Positions 1-14,100 of a stretch of DNA of 64,000 nt are shown here, piece by piece. Made by a program: the position numbers and the translations under genes. Numbering within the stretch: position 1 is the stretch's first letter; every line of letters begins with the position of its first letter. The stretch spans positions 6,309,931 through 6,373,930 of the forward strand of contig CM052357.1 in the NCBI GenBank assembly GCA_028551475.1, written 5' to 3'. The stretch is from Casuarina equisetifolia (lineage: Eukaryota > Streptophyta > Magnoliopsida > Fagales > Casuarinaceae). The notes beneath the pieces are model-generated. The model worked only from the letters and a program-made list of their open reading frames with translations, was not told the DNA's origin and did no database searches.

Positions 1-249
1 GTGTTACCTCGTGGAAGATCAAACAGCAAACACCATATGAACAAGAAGTTACCTCGACGTCCCGTCGAGAAAAATAAAAAGCAACCAACCAACAGCTTTA
101 CCCGGTTCCCGGAAGCTGAGAGGGAATACAAATTGGGAACAGGAATGGATTCCCACTGATAGAGGAATCTGAAAGACGGCGTTGGTGAAACAAGCGCCGA
201 GGCAAAGGACACGATTGGCAGGGACGTGTTGCCCAATACCCAGCGACAC
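1..249 (-). pseudogene. Exon-like block, copy 1 of a local duplication
   Basis: Read on the minus strand, this stretch encodes about 55 residues with the core PANRV..TNAV..IP, and it ends at a possible donor (G followed by GTAAAGCT). A clearly related block with the same donor-like end lies at about 1580-1772, roughly 1.5 kb away. Similarity is visible in both DNA and protein, with indels mostly in multiples of three. No ATG in this frame begins the block (the frame opens at a GTG), so it is either an internal or first-exon relic or part of a gene lying off the left edge. I do not recognise the family. Confidence 0.3.
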
Positions 250-1579
250 CGCTTTCGATGAAAAAAGAAAATGACCTCTTATTTTTTTCCTCTTTGTTTA
301 TTTCCTCATTTGTTTTATTAATAGGCTATGGTCCAAGGCTACTTTATGTACACCAGAAAACTCTGGAATTTGGACGAATTCGAAACAATGGGGCTTCCAA
401 ATTTTGTGCATGTCTTGCTGTAAATGATGCGCATTAAAGTGGGTCAGTGAGGGTAGGATAGTAAAGAAAGAGCCAAGATTTTGATGTCTCGAACTTGAAA
501 CATCTTCAATTATGAATTGTCCTAATTTTAATTGAGCCAAGATGTCTCGACAAATTTATATTTTTGAGGTTTTCAAACATTTGTAATTGCACATGAATTT
601 TTTATTTTATTTTGGGCTCTTTTTTTTTGTTCTATTTGTTACGTCATGGAGAGTGGACCACGTTCAGATTTCCCATTCGAGTTTGGCTTGGATGTACGTA
701 CTTTTTGGGGGGGGGGTTTCTTTCCCCTTTTTGTACTATTCAAGCAAGAGGCACTCAAAAGCAAAAGTAGTGAAATCTACACACTTTTGTCCTCCTTTTT
801 GCTCCTTGAATTTTGGCCCTCGCAAAAGTATGCTGGTTTTTACCAATTAATTCACCGATGACTCGTGGACTTTTTACTCTCATTGTTGCATATGTGATTT
901 ATATAGTTTGAATTATAGTTGGAGAAGAAGAAGGGCAGCAGATGCAGCACGTGGGTGGTTTCGAGAAGAGCCATGCATTACACATGCGAGGAAGAACGTT
1001 GGTTTTGACTGCTAGGAGTGACGAGAAGGAATTAGTCACCATCAAACGCACATAAAATAAAAAACTCATTTTGGTTAGTCACCGCTGAATGTTTTTTAAA
1101 CAACTAATTTGGTCAAATATAAAATAAAAAACAACTTCTTAAAATGTCATCTCAAGAACACTCTTAATACCAACACGTAGTTTTTAACATAGTTTATGAT
1201 CTATGTATTACTATGTGAATTTTGTTATTTTTATTTTTATTTTTTTAATATTACAATACATAAAGAAGGCGTTGAATACCAAACTCACGGGTAGAAACTC
1301 TTATTAACTCGTTATTAAGCTAACTAATTAAACAATGTTCTTAACCGGTTAGCATTTATCATTGTATTGGTTTAGATGTTTTTATATAACCCATGTTCTT
1401 TCCTCCGTAAGAGATTCTTTTATCATTATGCACAAATCATGCTTTTGTCAAAATTCCCAAAAAGATAGTAAATACAGTAGGTCATTAACTAGTTCTATGA
1501 CATCACGTCTACGAGGAAATCAGGAAGATGATATCAACCGGTATCACACTCGTACAAAAACAAACAAAAATGAAAAAAG
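250..1579. other. Intergenic, no gene seen
   Basis: AT-rich sequence with no supportable coding region. It holds short homopolymers (G9 near 709-717), one G-box CACGTG at 948-953 and low-complexity T/A tracts around 1210-1260. Open frames here are short and lack family resemblance. Confidence 0.5.
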
Positions 1580-1772
1580 AGTAAGTGACCAATAGCTTTA
1601 CCGGGTTTCCCTGAGGTTTAGGAATGCGATCCGGAGGGAAGACGAATTTGGGACGAGAATAGATTCTTGCTGGTGGAGGAATCCGAGAGACGGCGTTGGT
1701 GACGGCGACGGCATAAACGACGCGATCAGCAGGGATGCTTTTACCCAGAATCGGGCAGAATCGTGACGTCAC
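1580..1772 (-). pseudogene. Exon-like block, copy 2 of a local duplication
   Basis: The minus-strand reading contains PADRV..TNAV..IPPPARIYS..KFVFP and ends at GTAAAGCT, like the block at 1-249. The two copies share the GACGGCGTTGGTGA stretch (plus strand, near 1692 and 176) and the donor-like boundary. The open frame begins at a GTG rather than ATG. This suggests a duplicated first exon whose start codon was lost, or an internal exon. No downstream exon was identified and the family is unrecognised. Confidence 0.3.
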
Positions 1773-2879
1773 TGCTTACGAAGAATCGTAAGTTCAGATG
1801 GAAGGGGACTGTAGTGTTTTCACAAAAATCATGTAGACGAGACAGAAGGTTAACGTCTGTCATCATGTCGTGATTGATGGGTCGGGGGCTCCGTGCAATT
1901 ATTTGTGGAAAGGGCCTCTCCAGGGCCACTCGCTTCTTCTTCCCCATTATCCACTGATTTTCTGACTTTAACTTTTCTTTTTGTTTTTTTTTTGGTTGGG
2001 CTCAGAGAACTGTGTTTTTCAGAGGAGTGGACGGTAGTGATCATTGACAGATTGACCAAAAAGATTTTGCCGATCACGTGCATCTCTGCATTCGCGTCCA
2101 CGCGCCCATGCTAAGATCATGTACGCAACTCACGATGTGCATAAAAATCATTTGTGGTTACCACCTATGGAGCTCAACGTAGAAGCCCAAATAATTGAAA
2201 AGCATGGGTCCAAAGCACATAGACCGGGTCTGGCCCAATGGGTCAACAGTCACTCTCTCCTCTGCTCCCAGTGGGCCTGACCCGATCTGCGTACACCGTC
2301 CTCACATACAACAAACGGAAAATTATCCCAACATTCTAACACAATCAGCTCTCTATTGACTCTTAAGTGGAGTAAGAATAATTATTCTCCTTGTTTCTTA
2401 CATGCATAATTGACACCATTATAAATTTTTCCTTTAATATTTGTTTTGAAAGTAATAGGGATGAGGAGATTCAAATGAGATAAAAAAAAAAAAAATTAAA
2501 AACTTTACCACTTTAACATGAACAATATCTGAAATTTTAAAATCGAAAGCTCAATCATGATTTGCAATAAAATTAGAGGAAGTTGTAAATATCATATCAA
2601 ATGGTGATCCTCCAAGGAATAATTTGAGCTTAAGTTTAGAAGGAATGGGTGAGTATTTGGTGACCAATCGAGGCTTTGTCTTTTAGATTTTGTAGTAATC
2701 ATAATTTTTGAGTGGGGTGACGAAAGGAAGAGTTTTAATGCTATTCAATGCATGTTGGAATAAATAATTTGTTTTTATGGAATAAAATACATTAGACACA
2801 ATAGAGTTCTGCCTTCATACTTTTACATATATAATATGCTACTATTTTAAAATACAATTGTTTAAAATTCAATTAATGG
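1773..2879. other. Intergenic, no gene seen
   Basis: No supportable gene. The left part (1850-2100) has weakly open frames on both strands that look incidental. A G-box lies at 2075-2080, and TGGGCC/GGCCCA motifs cluster between 2195 and 2285, as often seen in plant promoters. No gene can be attached to them. The rest is AT-rich. Confidence 0.4.
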
Positions 2880-3200
2880 TCGATCTCTTGTATAAATACA
2901 TTCAAGATGAGCAACAAAGTTACAATCTCAACAAGAGTAAAGCCAATGAGAAGGGTTTCTTTTTTCCTCGCAAATAAGACAATAATATTCTCTAAAATCA
3001 TCTTTAATCTTGTAAGTGAGGTTGAGAAAACGTATTTTTACACATGACTTATGGAGGAGGAAACCACAATAGCTTTTCTTGCATTTGTAGGTAGGACCCA
3101 GTCTCCATCGACGACACAACCGACAATAATCTCTGTCGTTGCCATCGTTTATCAACTCTAGGAGGTGCCAATAATCGTAGTCCTTGATACACACAAGCAC
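2880..3200 (-). pseudogene. DC1 (C1-like Cys/His-rich) domain protein fragment, broken
   Basis: The minus strand encodes a DC1-type zinc-binding module: YCRLC, then YKCKKSYCGFLLHKSC (Cys-x-Cys pairs with LHxxC), followed by the start of a second module, YYCLICEEKRNPSHWLYSC. At 2928-2930 an in-frame TGA interrupts the second module. Directly after it the same frame continues DCNFVAHLEC, the expected DC1 ending, so the stop replaces a residue that is usually acidic. DC1 proteins normally carry several such modules over hundreds of residues. Only about one and a half remain here, with no start codon and no flanking modules. This is best read as a decayed fragment of a large plant family whose members mostly lack precise functions. 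Confidence 0.7.
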
Positions 3201-3239
3201 AAAACATAAAGATGGTTAGTAATGAGAATTGTGAGAAGA

Positions 3240-5139
3240 CCATCTATGTAAACCAACTTACGTGTTTTCGAGAAAAACTCTTATTGGATGTGAAACATTA
3301 TGAATATAATTGCAATTGATAAGTGCCACCCAGTTGGCCCTCATTATGCAAGTTAAATCAAACGTGCACCTTTTTTTGTGTGAAGCTCGTAACTTTTAAA
3401 CATCAAACAATCATCCTCTATAAAACTGAAATATTAACATGTCTCATAACTTTACATTCAATGCCGAGTTGCCTACATTTAAGTCATAGCACCTACGTTG
3501 ACTCTAAATTAAAAAAAAAAAAAATGAAATCTTCGCACGTAACAAATAACAATTATAAAATAAATGAAAACGAAAATTATAATTTTTATTATAGGAACTA
3601 TTTTTTTTTTTGGTATCCGTAACTCAAGTTAGATGATAATTTATAAGTAAATAATCACAAGAGTACCAACTTATTTATTCAAGTTTGACATTCAATACCT
3701 CACATAACTTGTAGTTGCCAATTTGATTCAATAATTCTATCTCATTCGTATTCATCTTTTTCTAAAGAAAAAACTGGAAGTTGAATAGCTGCAAAATCAG
3801 GAAGAAAAGAAAAGAATTAGATATTATGTAGAATTAAACCTTCTAACAACAAGCATTAAAAAAAGTTTTTCATTTTCAACTTTCAAATTTTGTTGAGAGT
3901 GCTTATTACATACCACACAAACCTACCATATCTATTGTTACTCGCTGATAAATAAAGACTAACAAATCATACAAACGTGTTACCCTTTTAGCAAAGGAAA
4001 ATATAAATGGATTGGATCTTCTAACTTCACAGGAGATAAAAATCTACTTTGAAGGATGAAATGAACATTTAAAATATAACCAAATCTACACGAATGAAGG
4101 ATTATTTTATTCGTTACTTCTATCTTTGTCTATACCTTACTTTTTTTTTTCTTTTTTTTGGTGAAAATCTCTTTATTCCTTTATTCTTCTATGCATGTTT
4201 CGTTATTATCTTAATACATCTTTTCCTTTGCCTTCACATCTTCTTTGTTTTCCCCTTTCCTTTTTTGTTTCCTTCCTTTTACTTTGCCTTCACGTCACAC
4301 CCACCCTTTGATGCGTAAAACATAACCAAGAAGAAGAGCTTTCAAAGGAGAAGGCAAAAGCGCTCTGGCGTAGGGCCATCGCATTCTGCATGGCAGCAAA
4401 GGTTCAATTTGGTTTAGCATTTAGTGATTCTTCAAGCAACTTCACTTCCACATCGAGCTCTACAGAAGAAACACAAAAAGCGCTTCATTTGAGTTCAGAA
4501 GTTAAATTATCTTAGATTATGCTTTGATACTATGCAAGCAATTGAGATAAAACAAAAACCTTCATCTTGAAAATAACTTGAATCAAATCTTCATCTTTCG
4601 TTTTGCATTCAAATATCCAAGTCAACAACATTGCATTTGTCTATTTATTTACAATTTTGCTCAAATTTTCAGCCTTCCTTTTTGTATTCCTATTTTTAAA
4701 TCAAGAACCATGCATATTTTTCCTTCTTTGGAGACTCTTTCCGAAAAAGACTAGTAAAACAAACGAAGGCCTCATCCTTAGCACATGTAATTCACGCAAT
4801 TTCTTACTTTAAATCCTAATCAAAATGCTAAGTTTGTTCTCAGACACATGATGCCTGCACTTTGCAACGAGAGCTTCTCTTAATCTTCACAGCATCCATC
4901 ACATCTATTGCCATCTACTGCTTATTTAATAACTAACAAATAGTTACTCAAAAGGGTCATGCACTCATACCATTGAGACATGAAAGGATCAAAGATATTA
5001 TACATTTTTGCATCCAAAGACAAACCATAGCGTTTTCTTGGATTCCAAAACAAAAGAAGATTATTCTGCAAAAATGTCAACTTAAGGGATAAAAAAATAA
5101 AAAATAAAAATAAGAAAAGTACAGGAATAGGTAACGATA
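3240..5139. other. Intergenic and presumed DDB1 3' UTR
   Basis: No gene is supported. The sequence is AT-rich with long T tracts (for example 4141-4160). The part nearest 5139 lies downstream of the DDB1 stop codon on the minus strand and should contain its 3' UTR and polyadenylation region; the exact end is not evident. Confidence 0.4.
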
Positions 5140-8100
5140 TCAGTGCAACCTCGTCAATTCTTCCACTTTCTTGCAGAGATCCTCAACTGAAACATTCATG
5201 GCCCTTGAAATCTCATCCATCTTACTACGGTTCAGATCAAGGAATGACTCAATCAGATCTCCATCCAAGAAATTTCTGGCGTCTACCGTCTTCTTCTCAT
5301 TGTTAAATGACCTCCAATGCTCGTGGCTCAACCCTCCCACACCCTTGATCACCTTCCTTAAGTTCGACTGAAGCTTCTCCAAAAACAGATACTGATCGTG
5401 AGGAAGTGAAGCAATTACTCCAATCACACCATTAACGGTACCGAAAATGACAGTCGGAATCTGGCCCACATCGGAATCTGGCAAGCGCATGACAAGGGAA
5501 CCATGTCGGAACCGGTTGACAAATTCTCCAAGGTGATACTCGCCGACAACCTCAAGACGGCCCCGTTCCTCATCGGTGGCACCTTCACTGTTCTTCCGGA
5601 CGGTGAAAAGGTTTAAGTTATTTTCAGCACCAAGGTAGATGTCATCATCAAGAATCTCAACAGCTGACATCCAATTCGCATTGTAGTCACGGGCTCGCTC
5701 CTCAATGGCACCTTCTTCATGCTGAAAACAAAACCACGGCTGTGAAAATCTGCAATACAGGTGTTCCCAAAACAACAGTAAAAAGTAAACGGTGGGCCAA
5801 GAAGGCAAAAAGCAAAACACAGCTGAAATTATGCCCGAAAATCAAAACCGAGAAGTTCTTTTGTAATCAGGATGGAAACAACCACACATGTAATCAAGTT
5901 TTTATTTTCAAACACGACCACAACATTCACCCAGGGTCCATTGGCAGTTGAACAGGTAGACAAAAAGGATAGTCAGATGACTCGATAACAAATCACAAGA
6001 TATGATAGAATAAGGGGGTTAACTAGACCTTGTAGATTAACAAGGAGATGGACTTCATAAGATCACCGACAACAATGAAATCTCCACGAGTTTGCACATA
6101 GAGGGCAAGAATGTGTCCATGATGTCCACATTCAGATTGTAGTTCCCGAGTACCATCATCCCGGAGCATCCACTTGTACAACTGGATCTTTTGATTGATA
6201 GCAGCCAGCAACTTGCCATTAAAAGCATTCAAAGAGTAAACAGCCCCCTTGGTTTCCTTCTCAGCAATAAGTTGTAGCTTCCCATCTTCAACTATGAAAA
6301 CTAGTATTCGCCCCTAAAATTGTTTATGCAGGAAACACAAAATAATAACATCACCATACTCGCTTAGGTTTCAGACCTTAAAAAAGGACTAGAAGTGTCA
6401 ATATTTACCTTCGTTGGTTCATTCTCTTCTGGCAGTACGTATGCAGTGCCAACACAATAGTACACATTATTATCATCAGAGAATGAGCAACTAAGGATGG
6501 AACAAGCATACTCGTAAGTGTCAAGTGGGTAGGTAGATATGAACTCAAACGTCTGGTCATCCAGAAGGCGGATAAAGTGCATTTCGGAATCTTCTGGACT
6601 GGACTGATTATACTTAACACTGCAAATAGCAAATGTCCTGGACTGCTCCTGATGACAGATACGGCGTGCATGCTCACCAAGTGGGATGGAACGGATGTGA
6701 AGTTTCTGGATATCATCAATGGTGCCAATAGTAAGTTCACCTTCTTTTGCAATAGCAAGGCTGTTGAAAAAATAAATAAATCAAATCAGTAGAACTCTGT
6801 CACACTATATCCCTGCATCCATAAAGAGTGAGGGAAGAATGAAGTAAGCGCAAAGAAAATAAAAAACAAACAGAGGGCCAGGATCAGATTCCTCAAGTCA
6901 ATCTTGCACATTAAGTGTCATCTCTAGACAGGCCAAAAAATGCAGGCTTGAACCTCCTCTAGCTCTCTCTTTTTGCTTTAAGTACAGCAGTTTTCGGAAT
7001 ACAAGCCAATTTTACTAATCATCGTACACTAACAAATAAACCATCTGACCAAAATGAACTTTGGAAACAGAATATAAAATAAAATTGCAAGAGTTGTTGC
7101 ATTAACTTTTTTGCCAAAGCAGAGACATTATAGGACAGAGTATAATCGTCGACCAGATCAGTCACCTTTATTGGGGACATCAACCTAAGAGGTTCAGTCA
7201 GATTGAAAAATATTGACTCATTAGCAGCAAGGTATCCCCAGTTGCTCAGAGCCATTTACCATCAATTGTTGAATTAAGGGCAAAATTGTTGAATTGTGTA
7301 GATCCTTGTAGGAGGCTTCCACTAAAGATTAGGAACTCATTAAGACATCATGCATGAAGTCATTCCAAAGATTAAGCACTTTGCAATAATAATTAAGTGC
7401 AGTGATCAAAATTATTACTCAGAGATAGGAAACAAAAAACATAAGTCTTAAAGATATGATATGACAAGACATGTAAGAATTTTGAAACTTTAACCAAAGA
7501 TTTTCGTAATTTGATGCAATCTCATTAATCAATATGACTACAAGTTCCTAAAAGCCTTGACCTATACTGGTGTAATATATTCCAAAATATATTGAATGCA
7601 CATTTGGCACCTTCATAAAGAGAAGTTGATCAACAGAAATATTCAAGTTGTATTAAGGTCAAAACTGATTATACCAGATAACAGCTATAAATAGGACGCG
7701 AGGAGCTATTCAGAAAAATTAAGAGCTTTACCCAATACTTGGACAACACCTGACGTCAAAAAGGAAGAGTGAAGAAGGCAAATACCTATCTGGGAAAGCA
7801 GCAGAGTTGAAAGGGCACATATGGCTAACTTCTTTCAAATTTACGTTGCTGTAAAGTAGCTTTTTGTTGCTACTGTAAATTACAGTAGGCCTATCTGATG
7901 CAGCAAATACATGTGTAGTATTCTTTGATGAGAATGTACGAAGAGTAATAGGCTGGGTCCCAAGAGAGACTTTCTTCCTATCTGTCAGCTCACCAGTACT
8001 TGTGTTCAATAGAAAATTTAATAGATGTCCATCTCCAAGGGCACATAATAGGTAAGATATCTGAACAAAACAAACCATAGTCCAAGTTTATTTTTTTTAA

Positions 8101-11100
8101 AAAAAAGGCATAAAAGACTAGGAAGTAGAACACAAAGACTTTGTCAAGGAAATGTAAAAGAACGTGGCAAATTTCTGCATTTAAAGCATCGTTCATATTG
8201 ATTGGAATTGACCCTTGATGTTAACTGGATATAGAGATCACTATCATTAAGATCATGTAAAAAGGGACAATAGAAGGATATAACTCTCAAGAAAAATAAC
8301 TTAAAAGGAACCAATATAAGAATGAAAGATAAAGAAGCTCAAGCACAAGTATACCCCTTCAAAGGCACAAAGAAGAACTGAACGAGGTATGATTTCTCCT
8401 CCCAAGAGCTCCTTTGTGATAAGATTCAAGTCAGGAAGCGAAAATATCCTGACGCTAATATCAGTCCACATTCCAACAGCAGCTAGCTGACTATGGTTGG
8501 GATTCTCACCAATTGGGTTTATGTCCAGGCATGAGATCTCATATTCCAATTGTGCATGTTTCACTTCTGTAAAGGTCCCATCTCCAATTTCAAGATAAAC
8601 TAAATACCCACCACCAGTGGCCAATAAAACCTGTGTTACATGTGCAAGCCATCAATAGGTCATTTATTCCATAAGCACCAGACTGATGAGAAAAAAATCC
8701 AAACCAGGTGGATACATGTTAATAAGCAGCAAGTATTCACTCCAACATAGAGTATAAAGCTTACTTTGATCAGTGCTCCCTAATGCACCAACTTAAGCAT
8801 CAGCCAATCACAAGATTAAAACAATTATATTATTTAATGGATTATTGGAAATTCATTTTCCTAGGAGAAAACCATTCAAAACACTTAACAGATTATGGAA
8901 AGATCAAATCACAAGCAAAATAAAGACATTACACAGTACCACTGCAACCACACAAAGCCCAAAACTCATCACACACGCTGTAAAAGAACCTGGGAGGCAT
9001 TAGCGGTTGCAACATTGATTGAATAGCCAGCTGGAGCTTTCCACTCATACCGCAGCTTTCTAGATGCAGAACTGACCAGTCTTGCAGAACTTGAAGTAAT
9101 CTGTAAAGCCAGTTGATCAGTTAGCATAGACCAAATGCAAACTAGCGACAAAATATCGATCTCCAGATTTTTCGTCTCACAAAATCAATTAGAAAACCTC
9201 TTTCCTAAGAATTTTGTATTTCTAGTAGCAGGCTGTAGACAGTTTTCATCATTTAAACCTTCAGCACATTCAATTTCTTGATTATAAGATCTTAAGACTT
9301 CAGTCATTTAAAGGATACTTGAGCATAAACACATGCACTTAAGTGTCACTCATCAGAAATAACTTCATATTTTATCCCAAAGAAAAAGAGTTTGGCAAAA
9401 ATGCTAAAGAATCCACTTGAATCTATTTATTCCAGAACCAAAAATGATTGATTGAACAAAAAATTATGGACTCACTAGAAAAAGCTGGGACTTCGTGGCT
9501 GATGGTTCAATGCATTTGAGATGCTTGGGACATAACCTCGAATTGATTGGCTTTCCAGTTTTAAATTTCACAGTATTTTTTAACTATTCATAGCAGGGAA
9601 TTCATTTTTTGAGGTACAAAGGCAGGGAACTACCAGTTACAGCTCATTTAATCATGTTGGAATAGAGAAAACCCCATATTGATCAAATTTCCCCCCCAAA
9701 TTCGAACTACTGTCTCAAATTACATAAAACTAGGCATTTACAGTTGTATATTGTAACACCAGCTGTTATATGGCTTTCCTTCGCAGAAATAACTACATTT
9801 CTGAAACTGTCTTGATTAAAACTAAACATTTAGACCATGAAAAATCATACAAGCTCAAGTTTGACAATTTAAATGTTTCACATGTCAAAATTATTGATTA
9901 AAACTAAACATTTAAACCATGAAAAATCATACAAGCTCAAGTTTGACAATTTAAAAGTTTCACATGTCAAAATTATTGTGTATATTTAGCAAAACATTCC
10001 ATTTTGTTTTTCCTTTTTCCTTATATGTGAATTCAAGAAATGTCATTGTGTGATGTAGCACTTTTATGATAATGAAGGAAATTTCAAAACCGGAAAAGCA
10101 TTCAGTTCCTTCATTTGCATTCCCCCCCCCCCCCCCCCCCCCCCCTCTTCTCTGTGCACGCTTGAGTAGGCTTTTTTGGTTTCAAAGCTTCGCCACATCA
10201 TAAAAATGTCACATCAACCAACCCTTTCACTTCAATAGATGGCATAAAACAAAATGACAAAAACCGAAACTTCTTTACAAACACAGGAACTGATTGTATG
10301 AGCAAAGTTTTCATTAGAAAAACTCAGCATTATATCAAAGCATTATTCTGAGTCTCATGTACTAAACAAACTTTGTCCAAGTCTGTATCCAAGAACATCC
10401 TCAGAACAAAATATGGGAGAGGTATATAAAAATTTTATGAAAAAGAATCCTTAGCAGCCATACTTAGTGCAAGACACCAATATTGTAACTACAGAGAAAT
10501 CTACTCTTCCCAATAATCATTGACACAATTAAATCACAAAGTTTAAAACAAAAGCTTTACGAAATAAATTTTACCAGAAAAAAAACCATATCAAGTTTGG
10601 TTCAATTCTTTCAAAGACATATCTTCCAAAATTACATCAAAAGAGTAGCTCATTTATTGATAAAGAAAATGATAAAGTAAGAAACCTACTTGTACAAGTT
10701 GGTTGTAGACAGCATCATGGCAAAACAAAGTTTGCACTTGAGAGCAGAAACCATCTATATCAGTTTCTACCAACTCATCTTCATCATTCATTGCTAAAAT
10801 TCGTGTTTCACTGATAAAACTTACAACCAGGAATGTGTCAAATGGATCATCAGTCGAAGACCTTAATGACCACATTCCCTTAATACCTTGGAGTTCTACT
10901 GAAGCCTACGTCATTTCAAACACACCAATTAGACATTTAATAATAATAATAAATTAATTTTTAAAAAAAAAAGCCATACAGATTGAGGAAAAATTAACCA
11001 CCAAGAAAACCATACCTGTTCATTGATACCTATTCCATTCCTAACTATGCGAAGAGAACCATCTTTATAAGCTCCAGAGCAAGTTACAACCTGTCCTTGG

Positions 11101-14100
11101 CCTTGCCTTTCAAGGTCCACAACACAAAAGTCAACAATTGGCCCCAAATTGACATACCGTTCCAGTACTTCCACATATGAACCCTTTGCATCAGGCTGAA
11201 GATTTAACTTTATAAGCTGTGTACACAACACAGCACAACACTTCATTAATATCCAGTTGCAAGTGGTTTTATGACAATAAACAAATTACACCCACCACTG
11301 CTTAAGCCAAAAGAACTTAAAAATTTGTTTAAATGACCTCCACTATGATTTCAATTCAAGTTGGCATGAAACAAAGCAGATATTCAAAACTGTACATAGA
11401 ATCTGCCTTGTTGATTCTAAGATTAGAAAAAATGATTAAAATATTGCCTTCTCTTAAAAAGAAAAATTGAAGAGGAGTTGTGACGATTTTCCAACATTGA
11501 TTGCTTGAGCTGGCAACTCAACATGCAGCCTCTGAATCTCAAAACATCTTCCTCAGTGACAAATGTCAGTTCTTCAAACATATGCAATACCTCCAATAAT
11601 TCCCATCCTAACTCTAGTTTTAGCTGGTATTAAGTTCACTAGTATTTACATGAATCGGTATTTATTACTACCTTCACTATCTCAACATCTAACAAGGAAA
11701 TATGGTTCAGACAAAAAGTTGAAAATAATAATCGGAAAGTCAAAATCATTAAAGCCAGTAGAACTTCTGACATGATTTCTCAGAATATTGATACAAGGAA
11801 TGATAACAATTACATACCTGTGAATCTCCATAGCTCGAGCCAATATATACAAATGCATTGTCCAGATATGATATGGTAGATGCAATGGAAGTTTCACCCA
11901 ACAGCTCAATTTTGAGTCCAGTAACCCTACAAGGTAATGTAGATGACACATTGAAAGGATCTCAGAGATGCACAAAATACACAAATTATAAACCAGGGTT
12001 TCCTTTGGTTCATGGCCAAGAAACTTAAGTATATGCTGGCCAATCCTTAACCCAAGATGGAATAACTTACTTCTCTTTCTCATGTGTAATAACAAGAAGG
12101 TGAAGCAGCCCAGCATGGTCACCAAGTAAATACCGAGAACCATCAGCATCAACTCTTCCGTAAGCTCTAGTGATGGACTTGAGCACACCAATATGATGAG
12201 GAACAATAAGAAAAATTAGTACAATGATTGCAATTACAACAGAAATTCTTCGGAAATTTCCTAATTAAAAGGTAAAAAGAAAAACTATAAGCAGAGTTCT
12301 GCATATCCTACAGGTCTGATTGGAATTGCTTTAAATGCACTGGCACTGCAGTAGACAATAGTTTCTTCTCCAATAATAATGACACCACAAAGAGGCGGAG
12401 GCACTGGTATTAGCAAATCAGCCCCATTATCAAGATTGTTCTGGGACCAGGGGCCCTCAACAAAATCTTTATCCTTAAGAGCAACCTCATATGTCTTAAC
12501 ATGGCGAGCATCTTTGTTATCCTGCAAAAATCAGAAAAGAAAGTGATGCCATTAAATTTGCTATGCTTAAGAACTGTAGAAAATAAATAACCTGCATAAG
12601 GCTATCCTACACCATTTTTAATCAATATATGGACCACAAAATCAAAAAGGAAAAAGAAGACACCTGATAGGTTAGAAGGGAGTTTATCGTCTAATTCTAA
12701 ACTGATATATAAGAAAAAGGTGGGATCTTGAAATGTACTTGTTATATTTCCATTCCATAGTCATGTCTGAGTGCATGCATTATAAATTTGAAATCTGGAT
12801 GCCTTTGGAGTGTGTTTCTTCCATATTGAGGAGCTTTAATAAAAAGCCTTGGCGATCAAAATGTGATTGACTCTTTGATAGAAAATAAATCTCAAAGAAG
12901 AGTCAATCACGTGTTGGATGAAAAGGCTTCTATTAGAGGCCCTCAATAGGGAATAAACAAACTCCACAGGCAGCCAGATAAAAGATTCATAAAGTATGCA
13001 ATCAGAATGATGACTGCAGAATGTTAATTTAACAAGTACACTTCAAGATTCCACCCTTTTCTTGTGTATCAGTTAAGAATCCGAAAACAACATAGCTTAT
13101 ACACATTCATTTGTACAATTGATAATTCACACACTCCCTAGACTCACAACTACAGACAATGTAAATTTTAACACTACACTTCAAGACCCCACCCTTCTGC
13201 TCTTAGCTCTACCTATTCTTATATTAGTAGTTTCTCAATTATTGTTAATTCAATTTTTCCGTTGCACTCTGTTTGGGCACTTTAATAGTTCAAAAGAATG
13301 TGCCACACTAGCAAAGTAGGACATAGAGAAGCACATAGCTCTTGAAAAACATATGGATCTAAAAGGAAACATTCAAAGCACCTGGTAGAGAACCACAATT
13401 GTAGGCTTTGAACAACCATAAAGAAACTTGATATCCAAAACTTGAAGTTCCTCAAGCCTGAAAACACCCAAGGTTAAAAGATTTAACTAGTTCGATTCTC
13501 CTGACAAACCAGACAAATGCAAGGAACAAGAAAAGCAGGAATATTTCTTTTATTGATAGAATAAATCCTCAAAAAGGAACCAACTAAAAGGAAGTTTCTG
13601 TATATTTCAACAGCTATATTTCATAAAAAGTTCACACTATGTCCTCGCCAACTGTAAATATTGAGTCAGTACAACAAACTAATTGGTAAAATAATTCAAG
13701 CCATTCACTTTTCAACGAAATTGAGAGAAAACTACTGATATTTGATCTGCTTCACTTGTCCAACTAGACAGCATTTTTGGAATATCCCAAAATAAAATGC
13801 TGGGCAAAAAACATGACTAAGATAACATTTTATTATACTATGCATCCATTTCACTGCCAGATTCTTCACAAATACTCATACAAAATTCCCTTTCTGGCTG
13901 CAAAGCGAATCAAAATTAAAAGCAGTATACCTAATATTAAATGCTTCTTTTAGCTGTCCTTTGTTATCAAAAGGGATGACCTGCGGAAACAACAAGCTAT
14001 GGTGGTCACATAGAATTTTTAGTGTAACAATGAAGGTAAGACTTGTGCTCTGTTGCAAACATGCACACTGAAAGTATTAAGTACAGACACAGAAATTAAT

